This document shows positions 1 to 12,489 of a stretch of DNA of 64,000 bases, in pieces. Made by a program: the position numbers and the translations under genes. The notes under the pieces are model-generated. The model ran no database searches. It had not been told where the DNA came from and was given only the letters and a program-made list of their open reading frames with translations. The DNA lies in NCBI GenBank assembly GCA_027946555.1, contig JAPEVC010000131.1, positions 39,963 through 103,962 of the forward strand, written 5' to 3'. This stretch comes from Gnomoniopsis sp. IMI 355080. Lineage: Eukaryota > Ascomycota > Sordariomycetes > Diaporthales > Gnomoniaceae. How positions within the stretch are numbered: position 1 is the first letter of the stretch; each line of letters starts with the position of its first letter.

Positions 1-2
1 TC

Positions 3-683
3 TGTCTGGCCCTGCGATTCGACTTGTGGAAGCATTATCAGCGCAAAATCACCAAGGAGGAGACGGTGCTAACAACAATCAGTGGCAACAAGCAAGGCCT
101 TGGCGGTGATGTCCAGGAGATCACAACCACAGAAAAGGTATTCCGCGAGGTCAAGGCGCCCTTTGTTGACCCGCGTGGCCAATGGGGTAACCACTTTTGG
201 ACAACGAGCTGGCGCAACCTTTTCTTTGGCAACTCCAGCTCAAGCTCGGTTGCCAATGGCGAATTTGCCAAGACATATTTCCACGCAACCATGCTGGGCT
301 ACCTCCTAGGTTTGCTCGTTACCATAGGCATTCTTCTCATCTTCAAGCGTGGCCAGCCTGCACTGCTGTACCTGGTCCCTGGCGTTTTGGGCAGCGTGTA
401 CTTGACCGGCTGGTGGCGCGGCGAGATGAGCGATCTGTTCAAGTATACTGAGAACGGTGACTTGGATACGAAAGATGTGGTGGTTGAGGTCGACGGAGAC
501 GGGAAGCCTATTGAAGCTGACACCAAGCCTGTGAAGGACACAACCGATGGCGAAAACAAGCCTGATTCTGCTGTTGATGTCAAGAAGGATGGTGAGAAGA
601 GGAAAGAGGCATACGAGGCATACGAGGTCTTCACTTTCTCGATTACTGCACCCGGAGAGGAGGTCATCTCGAAGAAAGACTAG
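3..683 (+). CDS. Signal peptide peptidase, C-terminal part (5' end outside the window)
   Basis: Intramembrane aspartyl protease of the ER that cleaves leftover signal peptides in the membrane. The reading frame is open from the left edge (CLALRFDLW), so the N-terminal membrane helices and both catalytic aspartates lie outside the window. What remains shows the conserved ALRFD turn, a lumenal or loop segment, a hydrophobic helix (YLLGLLVTIGILLIF) and the family PAL motif in QPALLYLVP, followed by one more hydrophobic stretch. After that comes an acidic, Lys-rich cytosolic tail of about 80 residues, as is common in fungal members. The stop is TAG at 681-683. The family call rests on the QPALLYLVP motif together with ALRFD. 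No intron is visible in this part. Confidence 0.9.
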   Translation, partial: CLALRFDLWKHYQRKITKEETVLTTISGNKQGLGGDVQEITTTEKVFREVKAPFVDPRGQWGNHFWTTSWRNLFFGNSSSSSVANGEFAKTYFHATMLGYLLGLLVTIGILLIFKRGQPALLYLVPGVLGSVYLTGWWRGEMSDLFKYTENGDLDTKDVVVEVDGDGKPIEADTKPVKDTTDGENKPDSAVDVKKDGEKRKEAYEAYEVFTFSITAPGEEVISKKD

Positions 684-2606
684 ACGTCTGCTGCTGCCTC
701 TCGTGGACGATACATAATGGGCTAGAGTTATGACCTGTGTGAAGCATTTGAATGCCACATGGCTACATGCCTGGTGGAATAAGCGTCTTTCTCGTTCCGA
801 CACACCTGTCGACTTGTCAAAATGGTGACGAAATTGTGGCAGAACGGGCAAGAAATCTGTTCACTATAGCGTTGCTACCCGTTGTTTGCATAATATCTTT
901 GGTAGCATACTGAGCAATAAAACTTGTATTACTGGAGCCAATTTTGTGTTCCGTCTTCAATTTGTGTTTCAGCAGTATCAGCGCATGCTGGATTTTTGAC
1001 ATGGCCCAGCTGCGAACCGCTACGAAGCTTGTAAAGGTGTTTCCGATAATTTTGGCACGCAATCAGGCCTGGAGCAATATGGTGAGTCTCATTGATCAGC
1101 CGCCAAAATTTAGCTACCCTGGACTCATCCTTCTTCCATTTCACAGGAAGTTTTTCAGAGCAGTAAGTCACATGTCAAATAGCAGTAGAGCAATTCGAAA
1201 CTACCTAGGTAAGTAACAAACGCTTCCAAAACTACCAGCCCGCTAGTGATTGTTACTTCTGTCAAAGACTCTCATCATGGCCCACCACTCCGTAACCTGT
1301 CCATCGAGATGTAGATGGAACATTTCCGTGCCAGTAGAATTCTTCCCAGTAAAAGTATGGCCGAGCACTAGTAATCGTCGCTTAACGATTAAGACTTGAT
1401 GCATATGCTGATAAACATGGTGTTTAATTTCTTGTCGATCTGTAAAGCTGGCATGCTAGATCATGAATATACCTCGAACGCTGGTACATGTGAGATGTGT
1501 TTCTCAGCCGTTTACGCACACGAGTTCGTCTTTCCCTGTGTGGATAGTTGGCAGGTAAAAGCCGGGTTCAGATTCAGGCCATCATTTAAGGACATGCCAC
1601 TGATGCCCTTTTTCAGTCTTTTTTTCTTGGGCTAGTTCCCTCACCTACTCCACAAGTATTCCCAAGTTTGCAGTCCAAGCACTCGAAGCAAGCGACAAGC
1701 CCCATGAGGTATCGAAAAGTCCACCCCGATTTTTTGAGCATACAAAGCACATTACCCGTTTATGACTCAATATATTGAACCGTAGAGTAGATTTCTTTCT
1801 GCACTCATTGCTCTTTTGATTTGGATGGAAGCCTTCACAGTGAAGGGGGTTGCCACACGCCGTGCTTACTTTCCTCTTTACGACCAGATCTACCCTCAGG
1901 ATTGAGCTAGAGGCATACCAAGGCTTGAATACATTACTGCATGCCCCAATATATAGATGTCCTTACAAATTACACCGACCAGGCTTTTACTCGCGAAAGG
2001 AGGCTCCTGCTCTGTTGTTCCAAGATTCACAGGGTACACGCGCGAAGTCGAGCATAGGGGTGCGAAACCAGACCTTTCCAGTCTACCAGTACTTAGACAT
2101 GACTATAAAGCAGACTATGCCCCCTGAAATCCTTCAATGTACCTTTATCTTAGCCCACCCCACCTTTTTCAAAGTCCGTTCAACCGATCTCTCAAATTTG
2201 TGGCACTTTGCAACTTCGCGTTGACCCCAGCCTAGAGCTCCAGCTGGGTAAGTTTGCCAGCCGACCGTTCTCCTTCTATGATCTTGATCTCAAGCTCCAA
2301 TTATCGTTGGATCCCTCCCCTTTCAAACATACTGAACCTTCCTTTCTTCCAACCCTTTCAACAGCAACTTCAGATTTCTCCTTCAGTCATCACATTAGTC
2401 AAGCAAGGTCTCGAGGCCTTCAGTACTAAGCCTGACAATTCTTCATTCAACCTTACCTACGTCTTTTGTTCCCAGGAGTCTGTTGACACACCTTCTTCCA
2501 GCCATCAACAACCACATCACACCTTTTCAATCACGCATTGCAAACATCTACATTCCCGACATTCAGTCTGTGCCATTGCTAAGCGCTGAACCCCCGAGAA
2601 TCCTTG
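684..2606. other. Intergenic region between the SPP gene and the F-box-like gene
   Basis: No convincing gene; the open frames are short, overlap each other and have unlikely compositions. Positions 1202-1211 hold the 10-bp palindrome TACCTAGGTA. About 2250-2600 is rich in C and T and is probably promoter and 5' leader of the next gene. Confidence 0.5.
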
Positions 2607-4237
2607 ATGATGGCAGACAACGCCGAGCACAATGCCATGCTCAACAACCTTGGTCGCCTAGGACTTCACAGTCTGGCTTACGAGATCCAAGCAATGATTG
2701 CAATGCAAGCTATTTTGTCTGCTAGCAACAGTACGGAAAGAGCTATCTTGGCTACTGTCAATAAAACATGGCAGACATTTGTCGAAGCTGAGACTTTTCG
2801 CAATATCCACGTCGTCCTGGAAGCTACTGATCAAACTGGTGCTTTCAACCTGATCGGCATGCTGACACCTGCGCGACTTACGCATCTGAAGGAGCTGGCC
2901 ATTGACATTGAGTGGCCCTTCTTCATCAGAGCTCAAACAGTCAGACGTTTCTCAGGCTCAGTTGCTGTCAGGAAGATGAACGACACAATTCTAATTCTGT
3001 GTAACTTCTTTCGCGGTCTGCATGGAGCTGACGTGGATCCAACAGCACGCGGCCTCAACATTATGCTCCAGCCCATTGAGCCCGCCTTTGTGCGACCTGT
3101 CGAGCACAACCTTTCCTCCAGGGCTCTGTTTAGGCGTCAATTCACCCATGCTGACATCAGTTCTTGGTGGTCGACTACTGATATGCTGAAGCTATCTCCA
3201 TTCCAACAAACCAGTTGGGTCTCTGGTACGGCAGGTCATCTACTCGGTATCAGCCCCACCCTGTCAATCGTCACCGGCCTGGCCTTTCCTCCAGACTTCT
3301 TTCCCCCTAGCACAATGAAGTTACTGCTGAACAGGTTCCCGAACCTCAGATCCGTCAAACTCAGCCCAATGTGTGGATTGGGGAACCCTGGTGGCTGGCG
3401 CACTGGTCAGTGATCATTCTATTCTTCTATTGCTGTGTGCCATGTGGACTAAATTCGCCTTTCTTCACAGATTTCTTCTTGTCAGACTTCAGATCTTTTT
3501 CAGATGGCTACCCCATTCCAAAGATCTCTGCTCTCACACTCAGCAGGAACCCCTTTGATGTGGGTCATTGGCATAGCGAATTTGAGTCTGCGAGTCGCCT
3601 TATCCACTTCAACTTTCGGGCTGCTGAGACAGATCCCCGGCTGTATGCCTACATTGATGCCATTCGCAACTACACCCGAAGCCTGAGGGCTCTACGGTTC
3701 GACCATTTCGCAGCCCCAACCCAATTCTACAAGCAGTTTTTCGCAGGTATACCGGGCCCCAGTTTCAAATGGGAGGTGCTAAAGGAATTGCATATCACCA
3801 TGTATGGCAACCAACGGCATCCTCGCAAGAGGGTGCCAATGGCTCTCCATGACGGAGCCCACCTCCGTCGTGATGAACAGTATTCAATATTGCAGCTCTT
3901 CCACGCAGCAGGCTTTGCAGCTGCCAGTATGCCTTGCCTCCAGAAGATGACTATTCATATACCAAGGCATGATCAATGGTACATCATGGCTGTCACCCTC
4001 CAATTTTCTATTCAGCCTAAGGAGGATACCTCGCTGCACAGTATATGGGGCTCGCTAGGGAAGTTGGAGCTTTGGGCTGCACCCAGGGCTGTGTGGGTCG
4101 AAGACATCTGGAAGCAGTCTATCGCCGGAATTCACAAAAAGCTGCAGTGCATTGAGTGGCACAGTGAAGAGTGCCCTGATCCCATGAAAGGCTTTGGTCA
4201 CTGGGGGAAGGACATGGGCGAAGGGGAAGAGCACTGA
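2607..4237 (+). CDS. F-box-like hypothetical protein, two exons
   Basis: Exons 2607-3405 and 3471-4237, about 521 residues. The intron is 65 nt with donor GTCAGT and acceptor TTCACAG. The split codon gives Asp and the frame continues exactly. The first 55 residues follow an F-box-like pattern (L-x-L..EIQAMI..AILATVNKTWQTFVE..FRNIHV). The rest resembles the leucine-rich, irregular substrate-binding part of fungal F-box proteins (repeated LTHLKEL, LRSVKLS, LKELHITM). Such proteins usually deliver substrates to SCF ubiquitin ligases, but the target cannot be read from the sequence and the F-box is weak. Two in-frame ATG codons lie next to each other (2607 and 2610); either may be used. The gene model is solid, the function only suggested. 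Confidence 0.7.
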
Positions 4238-5395
4238 GAAAGGAGACTCCTGGAGCTTAAAGGAGGCTTAACGACTGAACAAATTGGGAAGTCCAGTCTC
4301 CTTGTTGCACACGCAGCGTGTTGGAAGCCTTGAGCACTATGCTGCTGGGATTGATAGCGACGCTTGCCTCGCTCAATGCACAGATTGCATAATGCCAGGA
4401 AATTGGGAAAAGTTGCAAGAACATCTGGTATTCTGTGGACTGCCTTGTGGCTCTGCCAGACTAAGAATATCTCGGGACAATTCGTTTTGGAGATCGACAG
4501 ATGATATGTCCAAGCTCAGCTCGCTTGATGCTGAGAGACCAAGAAAAAGGGAAGCAGCATGTATCTCGTTGGGAGAGCTTGATTGAACTTCACATCTGGA
4601 CATTTGGGGAAGATGCCTTGCCATGATTACATTTGTAAGTTCTCCAAACCCCTCCCCGTTCCCAACATACCTCAGGCATACAGCTTCAGGACAAGCAGCG
4701 TGAGCAGTCAAGCTTTCGTGCTGACAATTGAAAGCAGGGAAGAAAAAAAAGGGGGGTTGGAATTGCGTTCTGTCTTTAAGGCAAGGCCTTGTTGGCTTTG
4801 CTTTTGGATCAGAAGCTATCTAAAGATTGGGCGAGAACATAATGAGATTTCTGATTTTTGAAGGCGGCAGTGTTGATTTTCTCCACCACATTCCACCCAC
4901 AGAGTGTTGGCAGATCAAGGGCTACAGCGAGCTCGAGACTCCGACCAATTGATTAGAGGGGAAGGAATGGGCAAGTGATGGTTCTGATTGAGGGCCGCAG
5001 CCACAAATTACACTTACTCCGCTGGGGCAAGTTTGGAAAATGGTATACCTGAGGGATTGACTTATGATTCAATACTCGATGATAGGAAATTTGACATTGA
5101 GTATGTCAATGGCATAATAGGACTTTCGAAGATGTTTGTTGTTTTGATACTACGTTTGGTGATCACGAGGTTCATGAGATGAGGTCGGGAGAATGAAGCT
5201 TTGCTGACTAAGACTCGATAACGCTGTAAGCGACAGTGTCGGACTCCGGCTCACGTACACCTTTCCTTACGCAACATCCAAAATCGGTGCACTTCTCCTT
5301 CTAATAGCTAATTCTTGCCATGGTATGAATTATACCAGAGTTTCTACAGAAAGCTGCCGACCTGGGAGACATCTAGAATTGCAACGCATTTCAAC
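4238..5395. other. Intergenic region before the PPTase gene
   Basis: A 100-codon open frame at 4284-4586 has no recognisable domain and I do not call it. The rest holds short unrelated frames. About 5210-5395 is the likely promoter and leader of the PPTase gene. Confidence 0.45.
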
Positions 5396-6413
5396 ATGGC
5401 GGAGCTGCCAAACAAGCCTGTCATCGTACAATGGCTAGTGGACACCCGAAAGCTATGGCCCAAAGCCGAGAAGACTGCTCAGCTGGAAACTGAGGTATGC
5501 TTTGATGCAGAATATTCTCTACTCATCACAAATTGTATGCTGACTATTTTCACAGGCTGCCAGGGCTCTTTCGCTCCTGAATGAGGATGAGCGGAAAGGA
5601 GTCTTGAAGTATCTCTTTGTGCGCGATGCGAAGATGTCACTCGCTTCACACTTGCTCAAGCACTACGCAATCTCCAAGCTCCTGGCGCTCCCCTGGTCCT
5701 CCACCAAGATCACCCGCAACAGCAAGACTAAGCCTGTCTACGTGGATCCGTCCACTGGCACCTCCCCGATCGACTTCAACGTCTCCCATCAAGCCGGCCT
5801 CGTTGCACTTGTTGCTGCTGCTGGCTACGGACCCGATGAGGTGGACGTAGGCTGTGACGTGGTTTGTGTCAACGAGCGCGAGGAGCGGGACCACAAGATG
5901 ATCGAGGCTGAAGGCTGGGGGAGCTTTGTGGACATGCACGCTGACGTCTTTGCGCCGGGTGAGGCTTCGTACCTCAAATATCAAATTCTGAGCGCCATTT
6001 CCGGGGCGCTGCAACCTGGAGCGAGCATCAGGGACAAGAATGCATTCAAGCTGCGATGTTTCTACACATTGTGGGGTTTGCGCGAGGCGTATGTGAAGAT
6101 GACTGGGGACGCTCTTTTGGCGTCGTGGCTGAAGGTGCTGGAGTTCAAGAACTTTAAACCGCCCCAGCCGCAGTCCGAGATGGGTGCCAAGAGGGAGGAT
6201 GGGCAGGATGTGGTGAGGGTAGAGGACATTTGGTTTGAAGGCAGGAAGGTAGAGGATGCGAATGTCTGTTTGCGGAGTCTGGGACCCGATTACATGACCT
6301 GTTCTGCGCTGAGGACGCCGAAACAGAAAATGATTGGGCTGGGGGCCGAGCTGGGACCGTACGAGGTAGTGGAGATAGAGGATATCTTGGAATGGGCCGA
6401 GGCCCAGGGATAG
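5396..6413 (+). CDS. npgA: 4'-phosphopantetheinyl transferase (NpgA/Lys5/Sfp type)
   Basis: Transfers the phosphopantetheine arm of coenzyme A to carrier domains of polyketide synthases, non-ribosomal peptide synthetases and alpha-aminoadipate reductase, so it is needed for secondary metabolism and lysine synthesis. Exons 5396-5494 and 5556-6413 give about 318 residues. The 61-nt intron (GTATGC..TTTTCACAG) falls in phase 0. Family motifs are present in order: FNVSHQ near residue 107, VGCDVV near 131 (Asp134 is the expected Mg ligand), and YTLWGLREAYVKMTG near 203, which contains the W..(R/K)EA..K signature. The length is close to known fungal homologues. The start was chosen as the ATG preceding ELPNKPVIVQWLVDTR, a typical opening for this family. 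No biosynthetic cluster adjoins it. Confidence 0.92.
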
Positions 6414-7325
6414 AGTAGAGCGAGGGTTTGCATCAAAGCCTCATCAGCCGTCTTCATAATGGCCACGGCCTCGTCCGTCAGCGGGACCTGCAGAGGACCA
6501 CCCGCGCCTCAACACATTCCAGCTTATGCTTGAAACCGAAGGAAGCTTGGCCGGCCTCGGATCAAGCATCCATTTCGAAATTGAGCGGCCTGGCCTGAGC
6601 AATGCTTGCATGAATTGATGGTCAATGGATAAGGCCGCGGACGTTTTCAGTGAGGAATGCTCGGGTTCGGGAGTGGCTCGAGGTTTGCTGGGATGTAGCT
6701 TGTGCCAATCAGTGCTCCATGGCACTACTGTGTAGTACGAGTATAGAGTGGGGCTCAAATTAGCCTTAGCAACAACGTCATCTCCTCTCCTCCTCTCTCA
6801 GCTGGCGGGGGCGGCCACATGGCTTCGAGGATGGCCAGTGTCGCCGATCATCCCTCCAAGAAACCACCATCCTAGAGAAAGTTATGCGACCTCCTTCAAC
6901 CTCACACTACTTCTTGATGCTCTGCACATTCCTCTGATCCTAGAATTACCCTTGATGTCCCATCTCTTATAATCATTAGTCACCAACTCTTTATTGGAGA
7001 ACCCTCAGCATATTGCCCCTTGAACTCAGACTCGACTGGTATATCTCGTGTACAAACAATCTCGGGACATTGCACACCCCCCACACTCGAGTAATATACC
7101 CATTTTCACGTGCACATTGAGGCCACCTCTTTTACCTGCACTTTTCCCCTCCACTCATCACCAACACCGATCCTACTGGTCCTGCATGGTGCGATCCTTC
7201 TAAAGGTGGCACCCATTGAACAGATCTGGACATGTCTGAATCTGGCGAGAGGTAAAGTCTCAGATCTTTTTCTATTCTAGCTCCCTGGTCAACCCAGACA
7301 TGTCTTGAACCTGGTGAATGCTGAC
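6414..7325. other. Intergenic region and 5' leader of the oxysterol-binding protein gene
   Basis: No gene seen. From about 6900 the sequence is C/T-rich and probably contains the transcription start of the following gene. It carries three short upstream ATG frames: 7232-7255, 7300-7308 and one from 7318 that overlaps the main start. Confidence 0.5.
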
Positions 7326-7440
7326 ATGCATCTTCATCGGTACAGCTCGCACAAGCGCTCTAGGTCACAGGCTGCCCTATCCCTCCTCCGCCGGTCCAAA
7401 GAAGCACCTGACGACGCGGCATCCCCTTCTAGCCCCATAA
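7318..7440 (+). promoter_or_regulatory. Upstream ORF overlapping the start of the oxysterol-binding protein gene
   Basis: An ATG 8 nt before the chosen start opens a 40-codon frame, shifted relative to the main gene, that ends with TAA at 7438-7440. Its start context is weak (T at -3), while the main ATG has G at -3. If it lies in the mRNA it could lower translation of the main gene; the mRNA 5' end is unknown. Confidence 0.3.
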
Positions 7441-10400
7441 GCTCCCCGCCTACATCTAACCCTCCTTCCGCCGCTCCTGTGGTCTCCATGTCTAATCAGC
7501 AGGCAACCAGGAGTGGTAGTCGCCTCTCCACCAGCGGCTCTGTTGCAGGCCGTGTTCCCTCAAATCAGCAAGCCCCCACTCCAACCTCGAAACCTACGAA
7601 CCTCTGGGACAAGGGGGGCTCCCTCGAGCAATCTGTTCGCAAGTTCCGAATCGTTGAGGCCCTTCGCAGTGGCGACACTGCCTCCATCTCCAGAGCCCTC
7701 CGCGAAACCTCAGAAACTGGTCCCCGAGCTAGCATCTCCTCCATCAGCACCCTTGCGGGTGGTGCCCTTGAAGATACGACCGTCCTCCACCTTGCGATCC
7801 AATGCGCCGAGCAGCCCGTCGTCGAGTACGTCATTGCGGATGGCTCTGCTTACATCGATATCAATGCAAGGGACAAGGATGGCAACACCCCGCTTCATAT
7901 TGCGGCTTTGCAAGGCCGGACTGCGGTAGTGAAGCTGCTGCTGGAACAGAAGGATATCAACGATGCGATCGCGAATAATCAGGGCCGCTTGCCGCTCGAC
8001 CTGGCGCGTAATGCTGACATTTTTCAAGCCTTACAGTTATCGCGGTCACTGTTCGCAGAGTCCAAGATCAAGCAGGTGCAGGAGTTGATCGGCACCCAGG
8101 ACTATAAGACACTGGAGAGTGTTTTGGAGGAGACCAGGCTAAAGACTGTACTAGACATCAACAGTACCGAATTTGTCATTGACCCTATCACCATTCAGGC
8201 TGGTGGCACCCTACTGCATGAAGCGGCGCGGAAGAAGAATACGACCCTCATCCAATTGCTGCTGTTGCACGGTGCTGACCCCTTCAGGCGGGATCGGAAG
8301 GGTAAACTGCCCCAGGATGTCACCAAGGACGACGTTACCCGTGCCATGCTGAAGAAATCGCCCGCCGCTGTGGCTGCGCAGCGCGGCATACAGGAGAAGG
8401 CTGTTCTTGGTACTGCATCACAGGCTACCGCTGCTGCTCCTGGGGATCCTCTTGTTGGCAAGGAAGCGAGAGAAATGAAGGGTTACTTGAAGAAGTGGAC
8501 CAATTATCGCAAGGGGTACCAGCTGAGATGGTTCACACTCGAGGATGGCGTTCTCAGCTACTACAAGCACCAGGATGACTCTGGTTCTGCATGTCGTGGT
8601 GCCATCAGCATGCGTATCGCAAAGCTCAATATGTCTCCGGATGAGAAGACCAAATTCGAGATCATCGGCAAGTCTTCCGTAAAGTACACGCTCAAAGCGA
8701 ACCATGAAGTCGAGGCGAAGCGATGGTTCTGGGCTCTGAACAACGCAATTCAATGGACCAAGGACCAGGCCAAAGAGGAGGATCGTCGACGTGCCGCCAA
8801 TGCTGAGCTGCTGAGCAAGGCCAAGGAGCAGGCCCAACCTGGTCCCAATAGCGAAGCACAGAGCGAAGCTGGTGCCAGCTTTCTTGAGCCGAATCCCCGG
8901 GCGAGCACCCAGCTGTCTCGTCTTCATTCAGCCAACAAGTCGGCCGGTCGATTGACAAACACAGGCAGTAGTTTTGCCGAAGAGGAAGAGAATGCAGAGA
9001 CAGACGCTGACACTCGGGCTGGTCAATCTGTCCTGCAGGATCACGACGATGATGATGACTATGGCGAGGGTTCGAGTGGTCGGGAGCAACCAACTTCGGG
9101 AGGCAAGGATGCATTCAACATCACCGCACAGTCACTGAAGTTGCAACTGGACACGATGGCCCAGGTCAACGCCGCACTTGTGGCCGAGGCGAGCCAGAAC
9201 CCCGGCATGAAGTTGTCCGACCCAAAGACGGCTGGAGCACTAGCCACGTACGACGCTGCTATGCGATCCATGTCTGGGCTGATCGGTGATCTCATGCGAA
9301 TTTCACGCGACAGGGATTCCTACTGGCAGTATCGCCTCGACCGCGAGACCGACATGAGGCGCATGTGGGAGGAGAGTATGGCCCACGTTGCCAAGGAGCA
9401 GGAGGTTCTGCAGGCGCGCATCGGGGAGATTGATGAGAAGCGCAAGCAGACAAAGCGGATTCTCCGGGAAGTGGCCAATGGGCAGGGGGTCATATCTGAG
9501 GGGCCAGAGGACGAGCAGGGAGCGGGTGAAGAAAATACCGCTGCTGGGTCCCAGAAACTACCAACCAGGACCCTTAGCCGTCATGAGACCGTGCTGACGG
9601 AGATTGCGAATCTTTCCGACGATGACTCGGACGGGGATGAGGAGTTCTTTGACGCAGTCGACGCAGGTGAGATCGAGGCCGAGCCGCTGCCACCTGTGAC
9701 AGCGACCACTCAGGAAGCAGGAGAAGACAAGAAGGAGGTTGCAGTGTACGACGGTGCTCATGACATCAGCACTGCTTTCCATGGATACGAGAATGGTATA
9801 CGTACGAGGCTCAAGTTGGACGCGGACGACAGGCCGAAGGTGTCTCTCTGGGTAAGTCAAGTGCTGTCATTGAGTGTCGAACGCAAAAAACTGACCGTTC
9901 CTCTTCTAGGCCATTCTCAAATCCATGATTGGCAAGGATATGACCAAGATGACACTGCCCGTCACCTTCAATGAGCCTACTTCGCTCCTCTACCGTTGTG
10001 GCGAGGATATGGAGTACGCTGACCTGTTGGATCTTGCTGCTGAGCGGTCCGACTCAATCGAGCGACTTCTGTACGTTGGTGCCTTCGCTGCTTCCGAATA
10101 TGCTTCAACCATTGGTCGTGTTGCCAAACCTTTCAACCCCTTACTTGGAGAGACGTTTGAGTACGCCCGACCAGACAAGGGGTACCGCTTTTTCATCGAG
10201 CAAGTCAGCCACCACCCACCTATTGGTGCCGCCTGGGCCGAGGCACCTAACTGGACCTACTATGGCGAGTCGGCGGTCAAGTCAAAGTTCTACGGTCGGT
10301 CGTTCGATATCAACCCGCTTGGCACCTGGTTCTTGAAGCTGCGACCGAAGAATGGCGGCAAGGAAGATTTCTATACTTGGAAGAAGGTGACGTCCTCGGT

Positions 10401-11094
10401 CGTTGGCATTATCACCGGCAACCCGACCGTCGATAATTACGGCCCCATGGAGATTAAGAACTGGACGACGGGCGAGGTGTGCTACCTCGATTTCAAGGCG
10501 CGTGGCTGGAAAGAATCTTCCGCGTATCAAATCACCGGCAAGGTCGTCGATGCCCAAGGTCACGTACGCATTTCCATTGGCGGCCGATGGAACAGCAAGC
10601 TGTATGCACGGATTACCCCTGGACGGGAAGAAACAGTCGAGGCGCCCTCTGGTGCGGATGCAGGGAGCATCTACAAGGGCAACTTTGCCGACTCAAAGAA
10701 AGCTTTCCTCATCTGGCAGGCCAACGAGCGGCCTCAGGGCATCCCATTCAACCTCACCCCTTTCGTCCTCACATTCAACCACATTGATGACAAACTCAAG
10801 CCCTGGTTGCCGCCTACGGACTCACGTCTCCGGCCTGACCAACGCGCGATGGAGGATGGCGAGTACGACTTTGCGGCAACAGAGAAGAACCGCCTCGAGG
10901 AGGGCCAGCGTCTGCGGAGGCGCGAGAGGGAGGCTCGCGGCGATGAGTTTGTGCCTGCGTGGTTCACCAAGGCCAGATGTGAGATTACGGGCGAGGAGTA
11001 CTGGAAGTTTAATGGAAAGTATTGGGAGCAGAGGGAGAAGGCTGGGAAGGGCGATGAGAAGGCCTGGGAGGGGCTCGAGCCGATTTACTCTTAG
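7326..11094 (+). CDS. OSH1: Oxysterol-binding protein, ankyrin-PH-FFAT-ORD (Osh1/Osh2 type)
   Basis: Lipid transfer protein that moves sterol or PI4P at contacts between the ER and other membranes. Exons 7326-9851 and 9910-11094 give 1236 residues; the 58-nt intron (GTAAGT..CTTCTAG) is in phase 0. Domain order: Ser/Pro-rich N-terminus, ankyrin repeats at about 148-235 (NTPLHIAALQGR) and 290-330 (TLLHEAARKK), and a PH domain at about 381-480 (KGYLKKWTNYRKGYQLRWF). An FFAT-like motif near 771 (EEFFDAVDAGE, flanked by acidic residues) would bind VAP proteins of the ER. The C-terminal ORD carries the family signature EQVSHHPP near 937-944. This full architecture matches yeast Osh1/Osh2 in order and length (about 1190-1280). 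The only ATG that keeps the whole N-terminus is at 7326. Confidence 0.94.
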
Positions 11095-12489
11095 GAGGGG
11101 ACTGGCGAGGCTTTTGATGAGGAGCAGTGATGGGTTCAAAGAGCATACGCATGGTCACTTGAGCAGTTGATCTGTTTTCTTACAAGATAACAGACCAATA
11201 TTATCTAGTTGACTTAGACGGAATAGTGGGATGTTGTACAATCATCATGTCCGCGACCACAACAAATGCTCGTATGTGGTGTTGAATCTTTGCCGACCTG
11301 TGGTAATAACACCCACTAGGTTCCTATCCAGTCTCTCTTCGCCGTCCTCTTTCCCTTTTCTGGTCACAACGCCACTGGTTTTGTGTTAGTGCTGAATATC
11401 TCTATGTCCAAAGGAAAAAAGTGCATGAATTCTTTTCGTATACACGTAAAGATGAGACTTTTTTTCTCCCTGTGTTGTCTGTACTAGCGTGCCTAAATTA
11501 GCGCCTTTCCTTTCTCTCTATACTCCGTACCAATTCTGTTCCACGGCTACCCCAAACAAACAGACTCTGCTCCAGCTTTTGCATGAGTCTTCTGATTGGG
11601 ATGGGTTATTCACAGCTAGCATTTAGTTGATACTGATTCCATAAATGACGAGTTGAGGCTGTGCTATTCATCTGCACTCAAATTGCTCGGATATATTGCG
11701 TGGGCAGTCAGTAGTGAACGCAAGCGGCCGACTGGAATGTTCGTCGAGGGTCGGGAAGACGTCTAACCTGTGGACACACGTAATAGAGCAGAGGAAGAAT
11801 ACGCGTCTTGTTAGTTGCTCTATGCGGAGTGTAAATCAAAGCTGCAATTATGACGAGACTGCAAAAGCCCAAAATGATGGTTGCGACGAATGCCAACAAT
11901 CAATTTTTTTTTTGTTGGCTTGATGTTGCTCGCAGCTGCAGAAAAGTGCTTGCGTGCTGGCATATTACCGCGTGCGGACTGTTCTCTGTGGTGCAACTAG
12001 TGCAACCAGCCCAGCAACTAGCCTGTCGCGTAACAAGACCCTTCCTTGACTGCAACCTTGACTTGGCCAAGGCCTCCAGATGGACCCTGAATCGTAGGGC
12101 AAAGAGCGCCAAACCATGGTAAGCCCAGGCTGTTTTCTGCTTCTATGCCTACAACGGCTAACAAAGTAACCTTGAAATGTTATCCGCAGTAGCCCGTACT
12201 TGTGTAGTGCGCCGAATCATGGCTGACGCGTCACATTGTTTCTTAGGCGCTTACATAGTGTAGTCTCGGTAGGTCCCGACCGTGCCCCCAGAGTGAGTGA
12301 CAGGTCGCTTGTTTTGCATTGGCCTGGGTTATGTCTGCATCGGATTAGCCCCTGAACAAACGGGCTCCGTGGCGAAGTCGCTTAGGAAACAAAACTTTGG
12401 TCGCATTCTTGCCTTGACTTGTGGTCTTCAAACTCCACCAAAGCAAAAAGCCTCCTACAATGCTAGGTCATCATCGATAGCCTGGAGCC
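11095..12489. other. Intergenic region
   Basis: No gene seen. Contains a T run near 11905-11914 and C/T-rich parts near 11460-11520. About 12300-12489 is the likely promoter of the next gene. Confidence 0.5.

Noticed and set aside
4284..4586. 100-codon frame after the F-box-like gene
   Set aside because: No domain and no plausible splice joining it to the gene before it; composition not convincing.
7250..7280. GTAAAG..CTATTCTAG as an intron in the leader of the Osh1-like gene
   Set aside because: Only 29 nt long and joining the upstream ATG frame through it meets a stop after ten codons.
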